Of a stretch of 21,826 bases of DNA, positions 6,254-12,683 are shown piece after piece. The stretch spans positions 1-21,826 of the forward strand of contig JAEDEB010000036.1 of assembly GCA_016293535.1 (NCBI GenBank). The letters run 5' to 3'. The notes under the pieces were generated by a model that saw nothing but the letters and a program-made list of their open reading frames with translations, searched no databases and was not told where the DNA came from. Each line of letters opens with the position of its first letter. The stretch's first letter is position 1. The translations under genes were made by a program, and so were the position numbers. Source of the stretch: Bacteroidales bacterium (GTDB lineage: Bacteria; Bacteroidota; Bacteroidia; Bacteroidales; UBA932).

Positions 6254-7069
6254 TTAGAGATTGTCGTAAAATCTGTTGTATTCTTCAATGTATGACCCGT
6301 CCTCAAGCTGCCCGGCGTCGAACGGGAGTACCGGAAGTCCCTTTTCCTTGCAGAGTCCGGTGATTTCCGCAGGAATGTTGTCCGAACCGAGTATGACCCC
6401 GTCAGAATAACGGACCGCCAATTGAGCAAGTTGCATGCCATCCGGCGCGTTTCCAATGCCTGCATCCTCCTTGCAGAGATTGCCGAAAAGTATCTTCTCC
6501 TCGAGGTCGGGATCGAACTTTTCTCCGAAAGCTTCGTCATACAGCGACAGCACAATCTTGCTGCCTGCGAAGATAGGGTCGTCCTTGTACACCTTCTTGA
6601 GGTAGAGCGGAAGGATGTGGGAAATCCAGCCCTGGCAGTGGATGATATCCGGAGCCCAGCGCAGCTTCTTCACGGTTTCGAGCACGCCCCTGGCGAAGAA
6701 AACGGCCCTTTCGCCATTGTCCTCGAAGAATTTGCCCTCCGCGTCGCGGTAGGTCTGCTTGCGGTGGAAATAGTCCTCGTTGTCTATGAAATAAACCTGC
6801 ATCCTTGCCGCGGAGATGGAAGCCACCTTGATAACGAGAGGCCTGTCCATTTCGTTCACGATGATATTCATCCCCGACAGCCTTATGACTTCGTGGAGCT
6901 GGTTCTTGCGTTCGTTCACGCAGCCGTAACGAGGCATGAAGGAGCGGATCTCGCGCCCTCTCTCCTGTATGCCCTGAGGAAGGTTCCGGCCTATGCCGGA
7001 TATCGTGGTTTCCGGGAGGTAGGGGAATATCTCCGAATTGACAAAAAGGACTCTTTTTACATCACCCAT
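6254..7069 (-). CDS. Short glycogen/starch synthase-like protein (GT5 N-terminal domain only)
   Basis: A 271-aa protein matching the N-terminal Rossmann domain of GT5 glycogen synthases: RVLFVNSEIFPY (6-17), the helix GIGRNLPQGIQERG, MPRYG, VYFIDNEDYF, and PDIIHCQGW followed by PLYLKK. Two features argue against ordinary glycogen synthase activity: the ADP-glucose loop KTGGL is replaced by PETTIS (19-24), and the second GT domain is absent, about half the usual length. Short forms of this kind occur in Bacteroidota and are annotated as glycogen/starch synthase; the role is unproven. The start at 7069 (MGDVKRVLF) is chosen over an in-frame codon at 7102 that lies inside the promoter box. Coupled to the downstream DUF4270 gene with no intergenic base. 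Confidence 0.85.
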   Translation of the reverse strand: MGDVKRVLFVNSEIFPYLPETTISGIGRNLPQGIQERGREIRSFMPRYGCVNERKNQLHEVIRLSGMNIIVNEMDRPLVIKVASISAARMQVYFIDNEDYFHRKQTYRDAEGKFFEDNGERAVFFARGVLETVKKLRWAPDIIHCQGWISHILPLYLKKVYKDDPIFAGSKIVLSLYDEAFGEKFDPDLEEKILFGNLCKEDAGIGNAPDGMQLAQLAVRYSDGVILGSDNIPAEITGLCKEKGLPVLPFDAGQLEDGSYIEEYNRFYDNL

Positions 7070-7099
7070 AACACAGAACATTTTAGGACAATTTCGTAA

Positions 7100-7107
7100 C
7101 AAAGATA
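7100..7107 (-). promoter_or_regulatory. Candidate -7 box for the GT5-like/DUF4270 operon
   Basis: The minus strand reads TATCTTTG, an exact TAnnTTTG match, 30 bp before the chosen start at 7069. No convincing -33 box is seen at 19-21 bp. It also argues against the longer start at 7102, which falls inside the box. Confidence 0.5.
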
Positions 7108-7128
7108 AGAAAATTTTTTGAATTTCAC

Positions 7129-7136
7129 TATCTTTG
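7129..7136 (+). promoter_or_regulatory. Candidate -7 box for the ftsX operon
   Basis: TATCTTTG, exact match to TAnnTTTG, about 33 bp before the chosen ftsX start. It pairs with the opposing box at 7100-7107, so the two operons diverge from a short A/T-rich region. No -33 match is evident. It rules against a start at 7118. Confidence 0.5.
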
Positions 7137-7168
7137 ACCCCCGGACCGGCAGGGCCCGGATGTGGAAA

Positions 7169-8044
7169 ATGGCGGAAAAGGACAATATCATAGGGCGTCG
7201 GCTCGTCAGCGCATATCTCTCTTCGGTGATCAGCATATCGCTGGTTCTCCTTCTGGTCGGCTTTTCCAGCCTCCTTATGGTCAATGCCGGAAGCGTGTCC
7301 AGATATTTCAAGGAGAACATGAAGGTCTCCGTGATGCTCAAGCAGAATGTTTCCGAGGCCAAGGCCTTTGCCTATCTTGAGAAACTCGGGGGCGAGCGTT
7401 TCATAAAGTCGGTGGACTATGTGTCGAGGGAACAGGGAATCAGGGAGATGAAAGAACTGCTCGGAGATGATTTCCTGGATGTTTTCGAGACAGCTCCCAT
7501 ACCGATTTCGATAGAGCTCTCCCTTGCGGCTGACTACGTCTCGGCGGACAGTCTCGAAATGATAAAGGCAGATCTGATGGACTCTCCGCTCGTGGACGAG
7601 GTGGTGTACCAGCGTCCCCTCGTGGATGCCCTGAACCAGAACATCAGCCGTATCTCGCTGGTGATGTCCGTACTCATCATAGCCCTGCTATTCATCTCCT
7701 TCGTTCTTATCAGCAACACTATGCGCCTGAGCGTATTTGCTCGCAGGTTCACCATACACACGATGCAGCTGGTCGGCGCGACACCGGCCTTTATCCGCCG
7801 GCCTTTCCTTATCCAGGGGCTGTTTCAGGGGCTGTTCGCCGCCATGCTGGCGATAATATACCTTCTGATATTCCTGCTTGTGGTAAGGTCGGGCTTTGCC
7901 CAGCTCTTTGCTGTGTTCCGTCTGCCCCTGCTCATCCTGGTGATGTTCATCGTGGTCATCTCCGGCATATTAATATGTGTGGGAAGCAGCTGGATAGTGG
8001 TGAACAGGCTGATCTCGATGCGCCGAGGCGAACTTTACTATTGA
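7169..8044 (+). CDS. ftsX: Cell division protein FtsX
   Basis: A 291-aa inner-membrane protein. With FtsE it forms an ABC-type complex at the division site that activates peptidoglycan hydrolases. The layout is the family's: cytoplasmic N-terminus (MAEKDNIIGRRL), TM1 at about 15-38 (SSVISISLVLLLVG), a periplasmic domain of about 120 residues, then three more helices ending SSWIVVNRLISMRRGELYY. The SNTMRLSVFARR stretch after TM2 and the loop with Met-Gln-Leu-Val-Gly (MQLVGAT) are typical of FtsX. Start chosen at the ATG giving MAEKDN; ATG at 7160 (MWKMAEK) is equally possible, while 7118 lies before the promoter box. ftsE is not adjacent. The DUF3098 gene follows 4 bp after the stop. Confidence 0.93.
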   Translation: MAEKDNIIGRRLVSAYLSSVISISLVLLLVGFSSLLMVNAGSVSRYFKENMKVSVMLKQNVSEAKAFAYLEKLGGERFIKSVDYVSREQGIREMKELLGDDFLDVFETAPIPISIELSLAADYVSADSLEMIKADLMDSPLVDEVVYQRPLVDALNQNISRISLVMSVLIIALLFISFVLISNTMRLSVFARRFTIHTMQLVGATPAFIRRPFLIQGLFQGLFAAMLAIIYLLIFLLVVRSGFAQLFAVFRLPLLILVMFIVVISGILICVGSSWIVVNRLISMRRGELYY

Positions 8045-8048
8045 AGAT

Positions 8049-8315
8049 ATGGAAAAGAAATCAGGCAACAATAATGGAAAAGCCCCGAACATGGCGATAA
8101 CCGCCAAGGGCTTGAGGCTTCTGCTCGCAGGCCTTATCGTCATAATTTCCGGCTACATACTCCTTATGGGCGGAGGAACGAAGGATCCTCAGAACTTCAG
8201 CTATGCGATGTTCGATTTCCGCAGGCTTGTGGCAGCCCCTCTTGTGATGATACTCGGCATCGTCATAGAGGTTGTCGCCATTATGGGAGTGTTCAAGGAT
8301 AAGGAGGAAAAGTGA
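8049..8315 (+). CDS. DUF3098 family small membrane protein
   Basis: An 88-aa protein with a Lys/Asn-rich N-terminus, TM1 at about 22-42 (GLRLLLAGLIVIISGYILL), a short loop with a glycine triplet, then FDFRRL and TM2 reaching the KDKEEK tail. This fits the DUF3098 family found between ftsX and uppP in Bacteroidota. The function is unknown. The position suggests a role linked to division or envelope synthesis, but this is inference from context only. The stop TGA shares its last base with the uppP ATG, so translation is probably coupled. Confidence 0.85.
   Translation: MEKKSGNNNGKAPNMAITAKGLRLLLAGLIVIISGYILLMGGGTKDPQNFSYAMFDFRRLVAAPLVMILGIVIEVVAIMGVFKDKEEK
8301..8307 (+). promoter_or_regulatory. 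Shine-Dalgarno sequence of uppP
   Basis: AAGGAGG lies 7 bp before the ATG at 8315, inside the end of the DUF3098 gene. Strong Shine-Dalgarno sequences are uncommon in Bacteroidota. The spacing supports the ATG at 8315 over the GTG at 8312. Confidence 0.65.
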
Positions 8316-9202
8316 TGGACTGGTGGCAGGCGATAGTCCTTGGAATAGTCCAGGGCCTCACGGAGTTTCTTCCGGTAAGCAGCAGCGGTCATCTGGCAAT
8401 AGGGCGCGAGGTGCTCGGTGTCGAAGCGGCCGGGGATGTCACCTTCGAGGTTGCGGTCCATGCAGCCACTGTGCTCGCGACCATAGTTGTGTTCCGCCGT
8501 CAGATATGGCGTCTCCTGTGCGGCCTGTTCAAGTTCAGATACAATGACGAGACCGACTATCTCCTGAAGATAGCTGTGTCCATGATACCCGTGTTCATAG
8601 TCGGGGTTTTCTTCAAGGACTATGTCGAGCAACTCTTCGGAAGCCTCCCCGTTGTAGGCATTGCCCTGCTCGTTACGGCGCTGCTGCTGTTTCTTTCGGA
8701 CCGCGGCAGAGCCCGGATTCCGGCCCCTGCGGGCTGCCCCGAGACACTTCCGGATAAGGCAGACTGCCCTGAGACACTTCCGGATACGGCTCCAGTCCGC
8801 CACCGCAACGGAATCTCCTATCTCCAGGCACTGGTAATAGGTCTGAGCCAGGCTATTGCGGTGATTCCGGGACTTTCCCGTTCCGGCACCACCATCTCCA
8901 CTGGTCTTCTCTGCGGAGTGCGCCGCGAGGATGTGGCCCAGTTCTCCTTCCTGATGGTTCTTGTGCCAGTTCTCGGCGAGGCTTTTCTTGATGTGGTGGG
9001 CGGAGACCTGGCCTCTTCGTCCGTCGGCGCCCTGCCCCTGCTGCTGGGTTTCGTCTCTGCGTTCGTTTCCGGCCTGCTTGCCTGCAAGGTGATGCTCGCT
9101 CTTGTCAGGAGGGCTCGAATGAAGTGGTTTGCCCTCTACTGTGCCATAGTCGGCCTTGCCGTGCTCGGCTTTGTTCTCTGGTGCATAATTGCCCTCGGCT
9201 GA
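8315..9202 (+). CDS. uppP: Undecaprenyl-diphosphatase (UppP/BacA)
   Basis: A 295-aa multi-pass inner-membrane enzyme that removes one phosphate from undecaprenyl diphosphate, recycling the lipid carrier for peptidoglycan and other surface glycans; overexpression of the family gives bacitracin resistance. Motif 1 is EFLPVSSSGH (17-26) with the catalytic-site E17 and H26. Motif 2 is PGLSRSGTT (185-193) with R189. The length is slightly above the usual 265-280 because a soluble loop of about 25 residues contains a duplicated ten-residue unit (GCPETLPDKA then DCPETLPDTA), lying between two membrane helices. Start chosen at ATG 8315, supported by a Shine-Dalgarno sequence and by overlap with the upstream stop. 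The next gene, lpxH, starts 39 bp downstream. Confidence 0.96.
   Translation: MDWWQAIVLGIVQGLTEFLPVSSSGHLAIGREVLGVEAAGDVTFEVAVHAATVLATIVVFRRQIWRLLCGLFKFRYNDETDYLLKIAVSMIPVFIVGVFFKDYVEQLFGSLPVVGIALLVTALLLFLSDRGRARIPAPAGCPETLPDKADCPETLPDTAPVRHRNGISYLQALVIGLSQAIAVIPGLSRSGTTISTGLLCGVRREDVAQFSFLMVLVPVLGEAFLDVVGGDLASSSVGALPLLLGFVSAFVSGLLACKVMLALVRRARMKWFALYCAIVGLAVLGFVLWCIIALG
8732..8790 (+). repeat. 30-bp tandem duplication inside uppP
   Basis: CTGCCCC at 8734 and CTGCCCT at 8764 begin two units with a 30-bp period; the shared core GAGACACTTCCGGATA is identical in both. Being a multiple of three, it lengthens a cytoplasmic or periplasmic loop of UppP without changing frame. Confidence 0.85.
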
Positions 9203-9241
9203 TTGTCCGCTTCCTTTTCCATCTTCCGCTTTTACGATAAA

Positions 9242-10033
9242 ATGTCCACCACGGCTTCCATCGATTCACTCAGTTCATTCCCGACCCGCACCGACTCTGC
9301 CGCCGAGGATTCCGTTCCACGCACGGGCGTGAGGAAGGCGTATTTCGTTTCGGATGTCCACCTGGGATTGGATGTGGCCGACCCCGCAGACCGCGAGGCC
9401 CGTTTCGTGCGTTTTCTCCGGTCCATAGCCTCGGATGCCGACAGCCTGTATATGCTCGGGGATATCTGGGATTTCTGGTACGAATACAAATATGTCGTCC
9501 CGAAGGGCTATGTACAGGTATTTGCCGCAATTCAGGATCTTGTCGCCGCGGGAGTCAAGGTCTATTTCTTCCAGGGCAACCACGATGTATGGACATATTC
9601 CTATTTCGAGGAAATGGGGATGACGCGCCTGACTCAGCCGGCGCTCGTGAGGGTAGGGTCCATGAACCTGTGCCTAGGTCACGGCGACGGTCTCGGACCG
9701 GTACCGGCGGGCTACCGCATTCTCCGCTCCATATTCCATTCGCGAGTGCTCCAGGCCTTGTTCAGCGCCATCCATCCGCGAATAGCGTTTGCCCTCGGGA
9801 ATTCATGGTCCCGGCACAACCGCCTCGCCAGGGGAGAGGAGTACGTCTTCAAGGGCGAGGATGAACCCCTGTATCGCTTTGCGGTTGAATACGCGCGCGA
9901 CCACGAGGTCGACGGCTTCGTCTTCGGACATTACCACTGCGCGGTCGACAGCATCCTTCCGGGCGGGCAGCGCTTCGTCATACTCAAAGACTGGATGGAC
10001 GGTTCTCCTTTTTTAAGTATTTCTCTGGAATGA
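9242..10033 (+). CDS. lpxH: LpxH-like UDP-2,3-diacylglucosamine diphosphatase
   Basis: A 263-aa metallophosphoesterase with all motifs in order: SDVHLG (37-42, D38 and H40), GDIWDFW (73-79), GNHD (112-115), GHGDG (146-150) and GHYH (229-232). LpxH hydrolyses UDP-2,3-diacylglucosamine to lipid X and UMP at the inner face of the inner membrane, the fourth step of lipid A synthesis. An unusual Ser/Thr/Asp-rich N-terminus of about 32 residues precedes the fold. Start chosen at ATG 9242; the frame is open to a TTG at 9203 but there is no support for it. The last 50 bp overlap the 3' end of the convergent DUF4294 gene. It could be another calcineurin-type phosphatase, but the WDFWYE segment favours LpxH. 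Confidence 0.87.
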   Translation: MSTTASIDSLSSFPTRTDSAAEDSVPRTGVRKAYFVSDVHLGLDVADPADREARFVRFLRSIASDADSLYMLGDIWDFWYEYKYVVPKGYVQVFAAIQDLVAAGVKVYFFQGNHDVWTYSYFEEMGMTRLTQPALVRVGSMNLCLGHGDGLGPVPAGYRILRSIFHSRVLQALFSAIHPRIAFALGNSWSRHNRLARGEEYVFKGEDEPLYRFAVEYARDHEVDGFVFGHYHCAVDSILPGGQRFVILKDWMDGSPFLSISLE

Positions 10034-10697
10034 CGACTTCCGGGGGATATTCCCAGAAAAGAGAGTAGTAGAAATTCGGGAAACTACCGTCTTCCCATTT
10101 GGAAATGAGATCCTCCACGTCGGCATCCTCCCCGTCGGGGTCGTAGTGCTTCTTGAGGTCGGATCCGAACATCTTTGCCATGCCCTGCCAGAAGCCGGCT
10201 GCCATTCCGTTCCTGTATTCCTTTATTATGGCGAAGGACGATTTGCCCGCCTCCCTGTCTATGAGCTTCATCAGAAGGCGCCCCTGATTGACCGTAAGGT
10301 TTTTCAGAGGCTTTTCGAATACCCGGAAAAGCTCGTTCTGCTTCTTTTTGAGATACTTTTCCCTCTTTCCGCCCCTGAGTCTATCCGCCTCGAGAGTGCT
10401 GTCCACTTCGATAAGCAACTCTCTGGCGACAAGGGCATAGGGATAGGTCTTGCTGAAATTGTGTACGAGGCGGTAGTATTTTCTCCAGTCGCGTCCCTTC
10501 TGGCGCGGAATCTTTGGATATATCTTCGCGGCGCGGATCTGGTCCAGATAGATGGTGTCCTTTCCTTCGACTATGTACTCGAGGAATCCGCCGCTCTGCC
10601 TGCGCCGGCTCTGGGCACCGGCATCAGCGCATAAAAGGGACAGGAGCAGTATCGCCCCCGAGGTCAATGCGACCGTATGTATCCTGAATCCTTTCAT
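9984..10697 (-). CDS. DUF4294 family secreted protein
   Basis: A 237-aa protein of unknown function, specific to Bacteroidota as far as I recall. The signal peptide (MKGFR, then a hydrophobic core) should be cut near ADAGA-QS at residue 28. The mature part opens with a basic RRRQ, then LEYIVEGKDTIYLDQI, followed by helical, Lys/Arg-rich sequence (RDWRKYYRLVHNFSKTYPYA) and a conserved-looking FWQGMAKMFG. The C-terminal end (KKENRPSSL) is encoded antisense within lpxH. It is transcribed away from the ribosomal operon, from its own promoter about 60 bp upstream. No enzymatic motif was seen. Confidence 0.85.
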   Translation of the reverse strand: MKGFRIHTVALTSGAILLLSLLCADAGAQSRRRQSGGFLEYIVEGKDTIYLDQIRAAKIYPKIPRQKGRDWRKYYRLVHNFSKTYPYALVARELLIEVDSTLEADRLRGGKREKYLKKKQNELFRVFEKPLKNLTVNQGRLLMKLIDREAGKSSFAIIKEYRNGMAAGFWQGMAKMFGSDLKKHYDPDGEDADVEDLISKWEDGSFPNFYYSLFWEYPPEVVIPEKYLKKENRPSSL

Positions 10698-10757
10698 TTA
10701 TCCGTTTCTTCGCCGCCTGCGGTTGTTTGTATTCCGCTGCCTGCGGGCGTATCAAAG

Positions 10758-10765
10758 CAAAGATA
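10758..10765 (-). promoter_or_regulatory. Candidate -7 box of the DUF4294 gene
   Basis: The minus strand reads TATCTTTG, an exact TAnnTTTG match, 60 bp before the start codon. No -33 match lies at the expected distance. Confidence 0.45.
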
Positions 10766-10966
10766 TAACTTCTTCCGACAATCCCATCCGCGGCCTGTGT
10801 TTCCAAGTTCATTCCAGCCGCCTCGGGACGGGTGTTGATAACTTGTTTCAAAGGCGGTCCAAAATCACGCGAAATATTTTTTATCACCTATCGTAACTCT
10901 CTGTATATACGATGATTGACTATCAAATTTTCTGGTCGAAAATATTTGAATATTTTGTTTTTCACT

Positions 10967-10997
10967 ATTGTTAATTGAGGATTTTTGACTATCTTTG
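10967..10997 (+). promoter_or_regulatory. Promoter of the rplP ribosomal superoperon
   Basis: ATTG (10967-10970), a 19-bp spacer, then TATCTTTG (10990-10997) match the Bacteroides -33/-7 pattern well. Upstream DNA is very A/T-rich. The sequence continues GCAGTC as at acpP. Initiation is predicted near 11004, about 80 nt before rplP. Confidence 0.75.
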
Positions 10998-11003
10998 CAG
11001 TCC

Positions 11004-11085
11004 CATAATTGAGGTGAAGTACGCCCAACCAGCTGAAACTCAATTAGTTAGGCTTATTACGAAAATTTTTTAAAGTAATAGAACA
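11004..11085 (+). promoter_or_regulatory. Structured leader of rplP (possible r-protein control element)
   Basis: TAATTGAG (11006-11013) pairs perfectly with CTCAATTA (11039-11046). Within its loop GCCCAAC (11023-11029) can pair with GTTAGGC (11047-11053) with one mismatch, forming a pseudoknot or a competing hairpin. A second hairpin, TATTAC/GTAATA (11055-11060 with 11075-11080), ends 5 nt before the ATG. Ribosomal operons are often controlled by such leaders binding one of their products; no specific ligand can be named here. Confidence 0.5.
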
Positions 11086-11505
11086 ATGTTACAACCGAAG
11101 AAAACAAAATTCAGAAGAATGCAGAAGGGCCGCATGAAGGGCATGGCGCAGAGAGGCGCTCAGCTCAGCTTTGGCTCCTTCGGCATCAAGACCTTGGAGA
11201 ACTGCTGGCTCACCGGTCGTCAGATCGAGGCTGCCCGTCAGGCTGTTTCACGTTATATGAAGCGTGAGGGACAGGTTTGGATCAGGGTCTTCCCGGACAA
11301 GCCTTACACCAAGAAGCCGGCTGAAGTCCGAATGGGTAAGGGTAAGGGTAATCCTGAAGGATTCATCGCCCCTATCACCCCGGGCCGTATCATCATCGAA
11401 ATCGACGGCGTATCGCTTGATATCGCTAAGGAAGCACTCCGCCTCGGTGCGCAGAAGCTCCCTATTGCAACCAAGTTCGTCGTTCGCAGGGACTATGTGG
11501 AATAA
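11086..11505 (+). CDS. rplP: 50S ribosomal protein L16 (uL16)
   Basis: 139 aa, a normal length. It sits near the A-site tRNA and peptidyl transferase centre and is added late in 50S assembly. Diagnostic sequences are MLQPKKTKFRR at the start, GSFGIKTLE, the RKxPK-like basic segment RVFPDKPYTKKP, and KGKGNPEGFIAPITPGR, which carries the conserved Gly/Arg loop. It is the first gene of the operon here, whereas in most bacteria rpsC lies directly before it. It has no Shine-Dalgarno sequence; the leader is A/T-rich just before the ATG. Confidence 0.98.
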   Translation: MLQPKKTKFRRMQKGRMKGMAQRGAQLSFGSFGIKTLENCWLTGRQIEAARQAVSRYMKREGQVWIRVFPDKPYTKKPAEVRMGKGKGNPEGFIAPITPGRIIIEIDGVSLDIAKEALRLGAQKLPIATKFVVRRDYVE

Positions 11506-11511
11506 TTTAAT

Positions 11512-11515
11512 GGAG
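11512..11515 (+). promoter_or_regulatory. Shine-Dalgarno-like GGAG that sets the rpmC start
   Basis: GGAG lies 8 bp before the ATG at 11524 but only 2 bp before the ATG at 11518, favouring 11524. Confidence 0.45.
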
Positions 11516-11523
11516 AAATGACA

Positions 11524-11718
11524 ATGAAAACATCTGAAGTACGCGAAATGTCTATCGCTGACCTGCGCGACCGCATCGCAGTCGAAAGGGCCAAGCTTGA
11601 CAGCATGAAGGTAAACCACGCAATTTCTCCACTGGAGGACACCTCCAAGATCAACAAGGCAAGAAAGGACATCGCTCGTATGCTTACCATCCTTGCTGAA
11701 AAAGAGAAACAGAACTAA
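11524..11718 (+). CDS. rpmC: 50S ribosomal protein L29 (uL29)
   Basis: 64 aa, two-helix protein at the polypeptide exit tunnel, where it helps dock trigger factor and SRP. Typical pattern: MKTSEVREMSIADL, then MKVNHAISPLEDTSKI and the basic second helix KARKDIARMLTILAEKE. The NHAxSPLEN-like segment is the form usual in Bacteroidota. The ATG two codons earlier (11518) would add MT; the shorter start fits family length and the GGAG spacing. Confidence 0.96.
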   Translation: MKTSEVREMSIADLRDRIAVERAKLDSMKVNHAISPLEDTSKINKARKDIARMLTILAEKEKQN

Positions 11719-11730
11719 ACTTGAATTCTG

Positions 11731-11985
11731 ATGGAAAGAAATCTTCGCAAGGAAAGAATAGGTATTGTGGTCAGCAATAAGATGGACAAGTCCATCGTGG
11801 TTGCAGTAGCAACTCAGGAAAAGCACCCTATTTACGGAAAGTTCGTAAAGAAGACCACCAGGTTCGTTGCTCATGACGAGAAGAACGAGTGCAGCGAGGG
11901 CGATACCGTCCGCATCATGGAGACCCGTCCGTTGAGCAAGACAAAGAACTGGAGATTAGTAGAAATCGTAGAAAAAGTTAAGTAG
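11731..11985 (+). CDS. rpsQ: 30S ribosomal protein S17 (uS17)
   Basis: 84 aa, OB-fold primary binder of 16S rRNA in the 30S body. Diagnostic: RKERIGIVVSNKMDKSIVVAV, HPIYGKFVKKTTRFVAHDE, and GDTVRIMETRPLSKTKNW. Complete at both ends; 12 bp after rpmC and 2 bp before rplN, so co-translated within the operon. Confidence 0.98.
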   Translation: MERNLRKERIGIVVSNKMDKSIVVAVATQEKHPIYGKFVKKTTRFVAHDEKNECSEGDTVRIMETRPLSKTKNWRLVEIVEKVK

Positions 11986-11987
11986 TA

Positions 11988-12353
11988 ATGATACAGCAGG
12001 AATCACGTTTACAGGTGGCTGACAACAGCGGCGCAAAGGAAGTGCTCTGCATCCGCGTCCTCGGGGGTACCCGTCACCGTTATGCCAAGGTCGGCGACAA
12101 GATTGTCGTTGCAGTCAAGAGCGCGCTCCCTACAGGCGATGCCAAGAAGGGAACCGTTTCCAAGGCTGTCGTAGTCCGCACCAAGAAGGAAATCCGTCGT
12201 CCGGACGGTTCATACATACGTTTCGACGATAACGCTTGCGTTCTTCTCAACAATGCAGGCGAGCTTCGTGGCACCCGTATCTTCGGCCCGGTTGCGAGGG
12301 AACTTCGCGAGAATTACATGAAGATTGTATCACTGGCACCAGAGGTCCTTTAA
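11988..12353 (+). CDS. rplN: 50S ribosomal protein L14 (uL14)
   Basis: 121 aa, a near-invariant beta-barrel protein at the 50S-30S interface; it contacts bridge B5/B8 and is the target of the silencing factor RsfS. Diagnostic: MIQQESRLQVADNSGAK at the start, the loop KKEIRRPDGSYIRFDDN, and GTRIFGPVARELR near the end. Length is one residue short of the commonest form. It starts 2 bp after rpsQ and ends 12 bp before the chosen rplX start. Confidence 0.98.
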   Translation: MIQQESRLQVADNSGAKEVLCIRVLGGTRHRYAKVGDKIVVAVKSALPTGDAKKGTVSKAVVVRTKKEIRRPDGSYIRFDDNACVLLNNAGELRGTRIFGPVARELRENYMKIVSLAPEVL

Positions 12354-12365
12354 TTGATGAACGTT

Positions 12366-12680
12366 ATGAAGAAGATCCACATTAAGAAAGGCGATACCGT
12401 GTATGTGAATGCCGGTAACGACAAGGGCAAGACCGGAAAGGTACTTGAGGTCGTTCCTTCGAAGGACCGTGCCATCGTAGAGGGTATCAACATCGTAAGC
12501 AAGCATACCAAACCGAACTCCCAGCATCCGCAGGGCGGTATTGTTAAACAGGAGTCAAGCATCCATATCTCCAACCTCCAGCTCATCGACCCTAAGTCTG
12601 GCAAGGCTACCCGCGTCGGTTACAGGATGGACGGTGACAAGAAGGTTCGCTACTCTAAAAAATCAGGAGAGGAGATCTAG
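12366..12680 (+). CDS. rplX: 50S ribosomal protein L24 (uL24)
   Basis: 104 aa, an early 50S assembly initiator near the exit tunnel. The KOW motif is at about 5-28 (KKGDTVYVNAGNDKGKTG), followed by VEGINIVSKHTKPN and GGIVKQESSIHISNL; the last residues VRYSKKSGEEI match the Bacteroidota form. Start chosen at MKKIHIKKG; an ATG at 12357 would add MNV and a TTG at 12354 one more residue. Family alignment favours the short form, but 12357 cannot be excluded. Confidence 0.96.
   Translation: MKKIHIKKGDTVYVNAGNDKGKTGKVLEVVPSKDRAIVEGINIVSKHTKPNSQHPQGGIVKQESSIHISNLQLIDPKSGKATRVGYRMDGDKKVRYSKKSGEEI
12671..12674 (+). promoter_or_regulatory. Shine-Dalgarno-like GGAG of rplE
   Basis: GGAG lies 9 bp before the rplE ATG, within the last codons of rplX, and continues an AGGAGAGGAG purine run. 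Confidence 0.45.
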
Positions 12681-12683
12681 TAT

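Larger units (their letters stand above)
10698..11085. other. 388-bp divergent intergenic region before rplP
   Basis: It holds no credible gene on either strand. From left to right: the DUF4294 leader with a repeated CTGCCTGCGG/CGCCTGCGG motif (10715-10748), its promoter box, a G/C-richer segment to about 10860, a strongly A/T-rich stretch (10865-10990) that could act as an UP element, and the rplP promoter and leader. No remnant of rpsC or other S10-operon genes is visible. Confidence 0.8.

Noticed and set aside
10832..10842. DnaA-box-like TGTTGATAA
   Set aside because: One mismatch from TGTGGATAA, but single; no cluster of boxes, no dnaA or other origin genes, so no origin is claimed.
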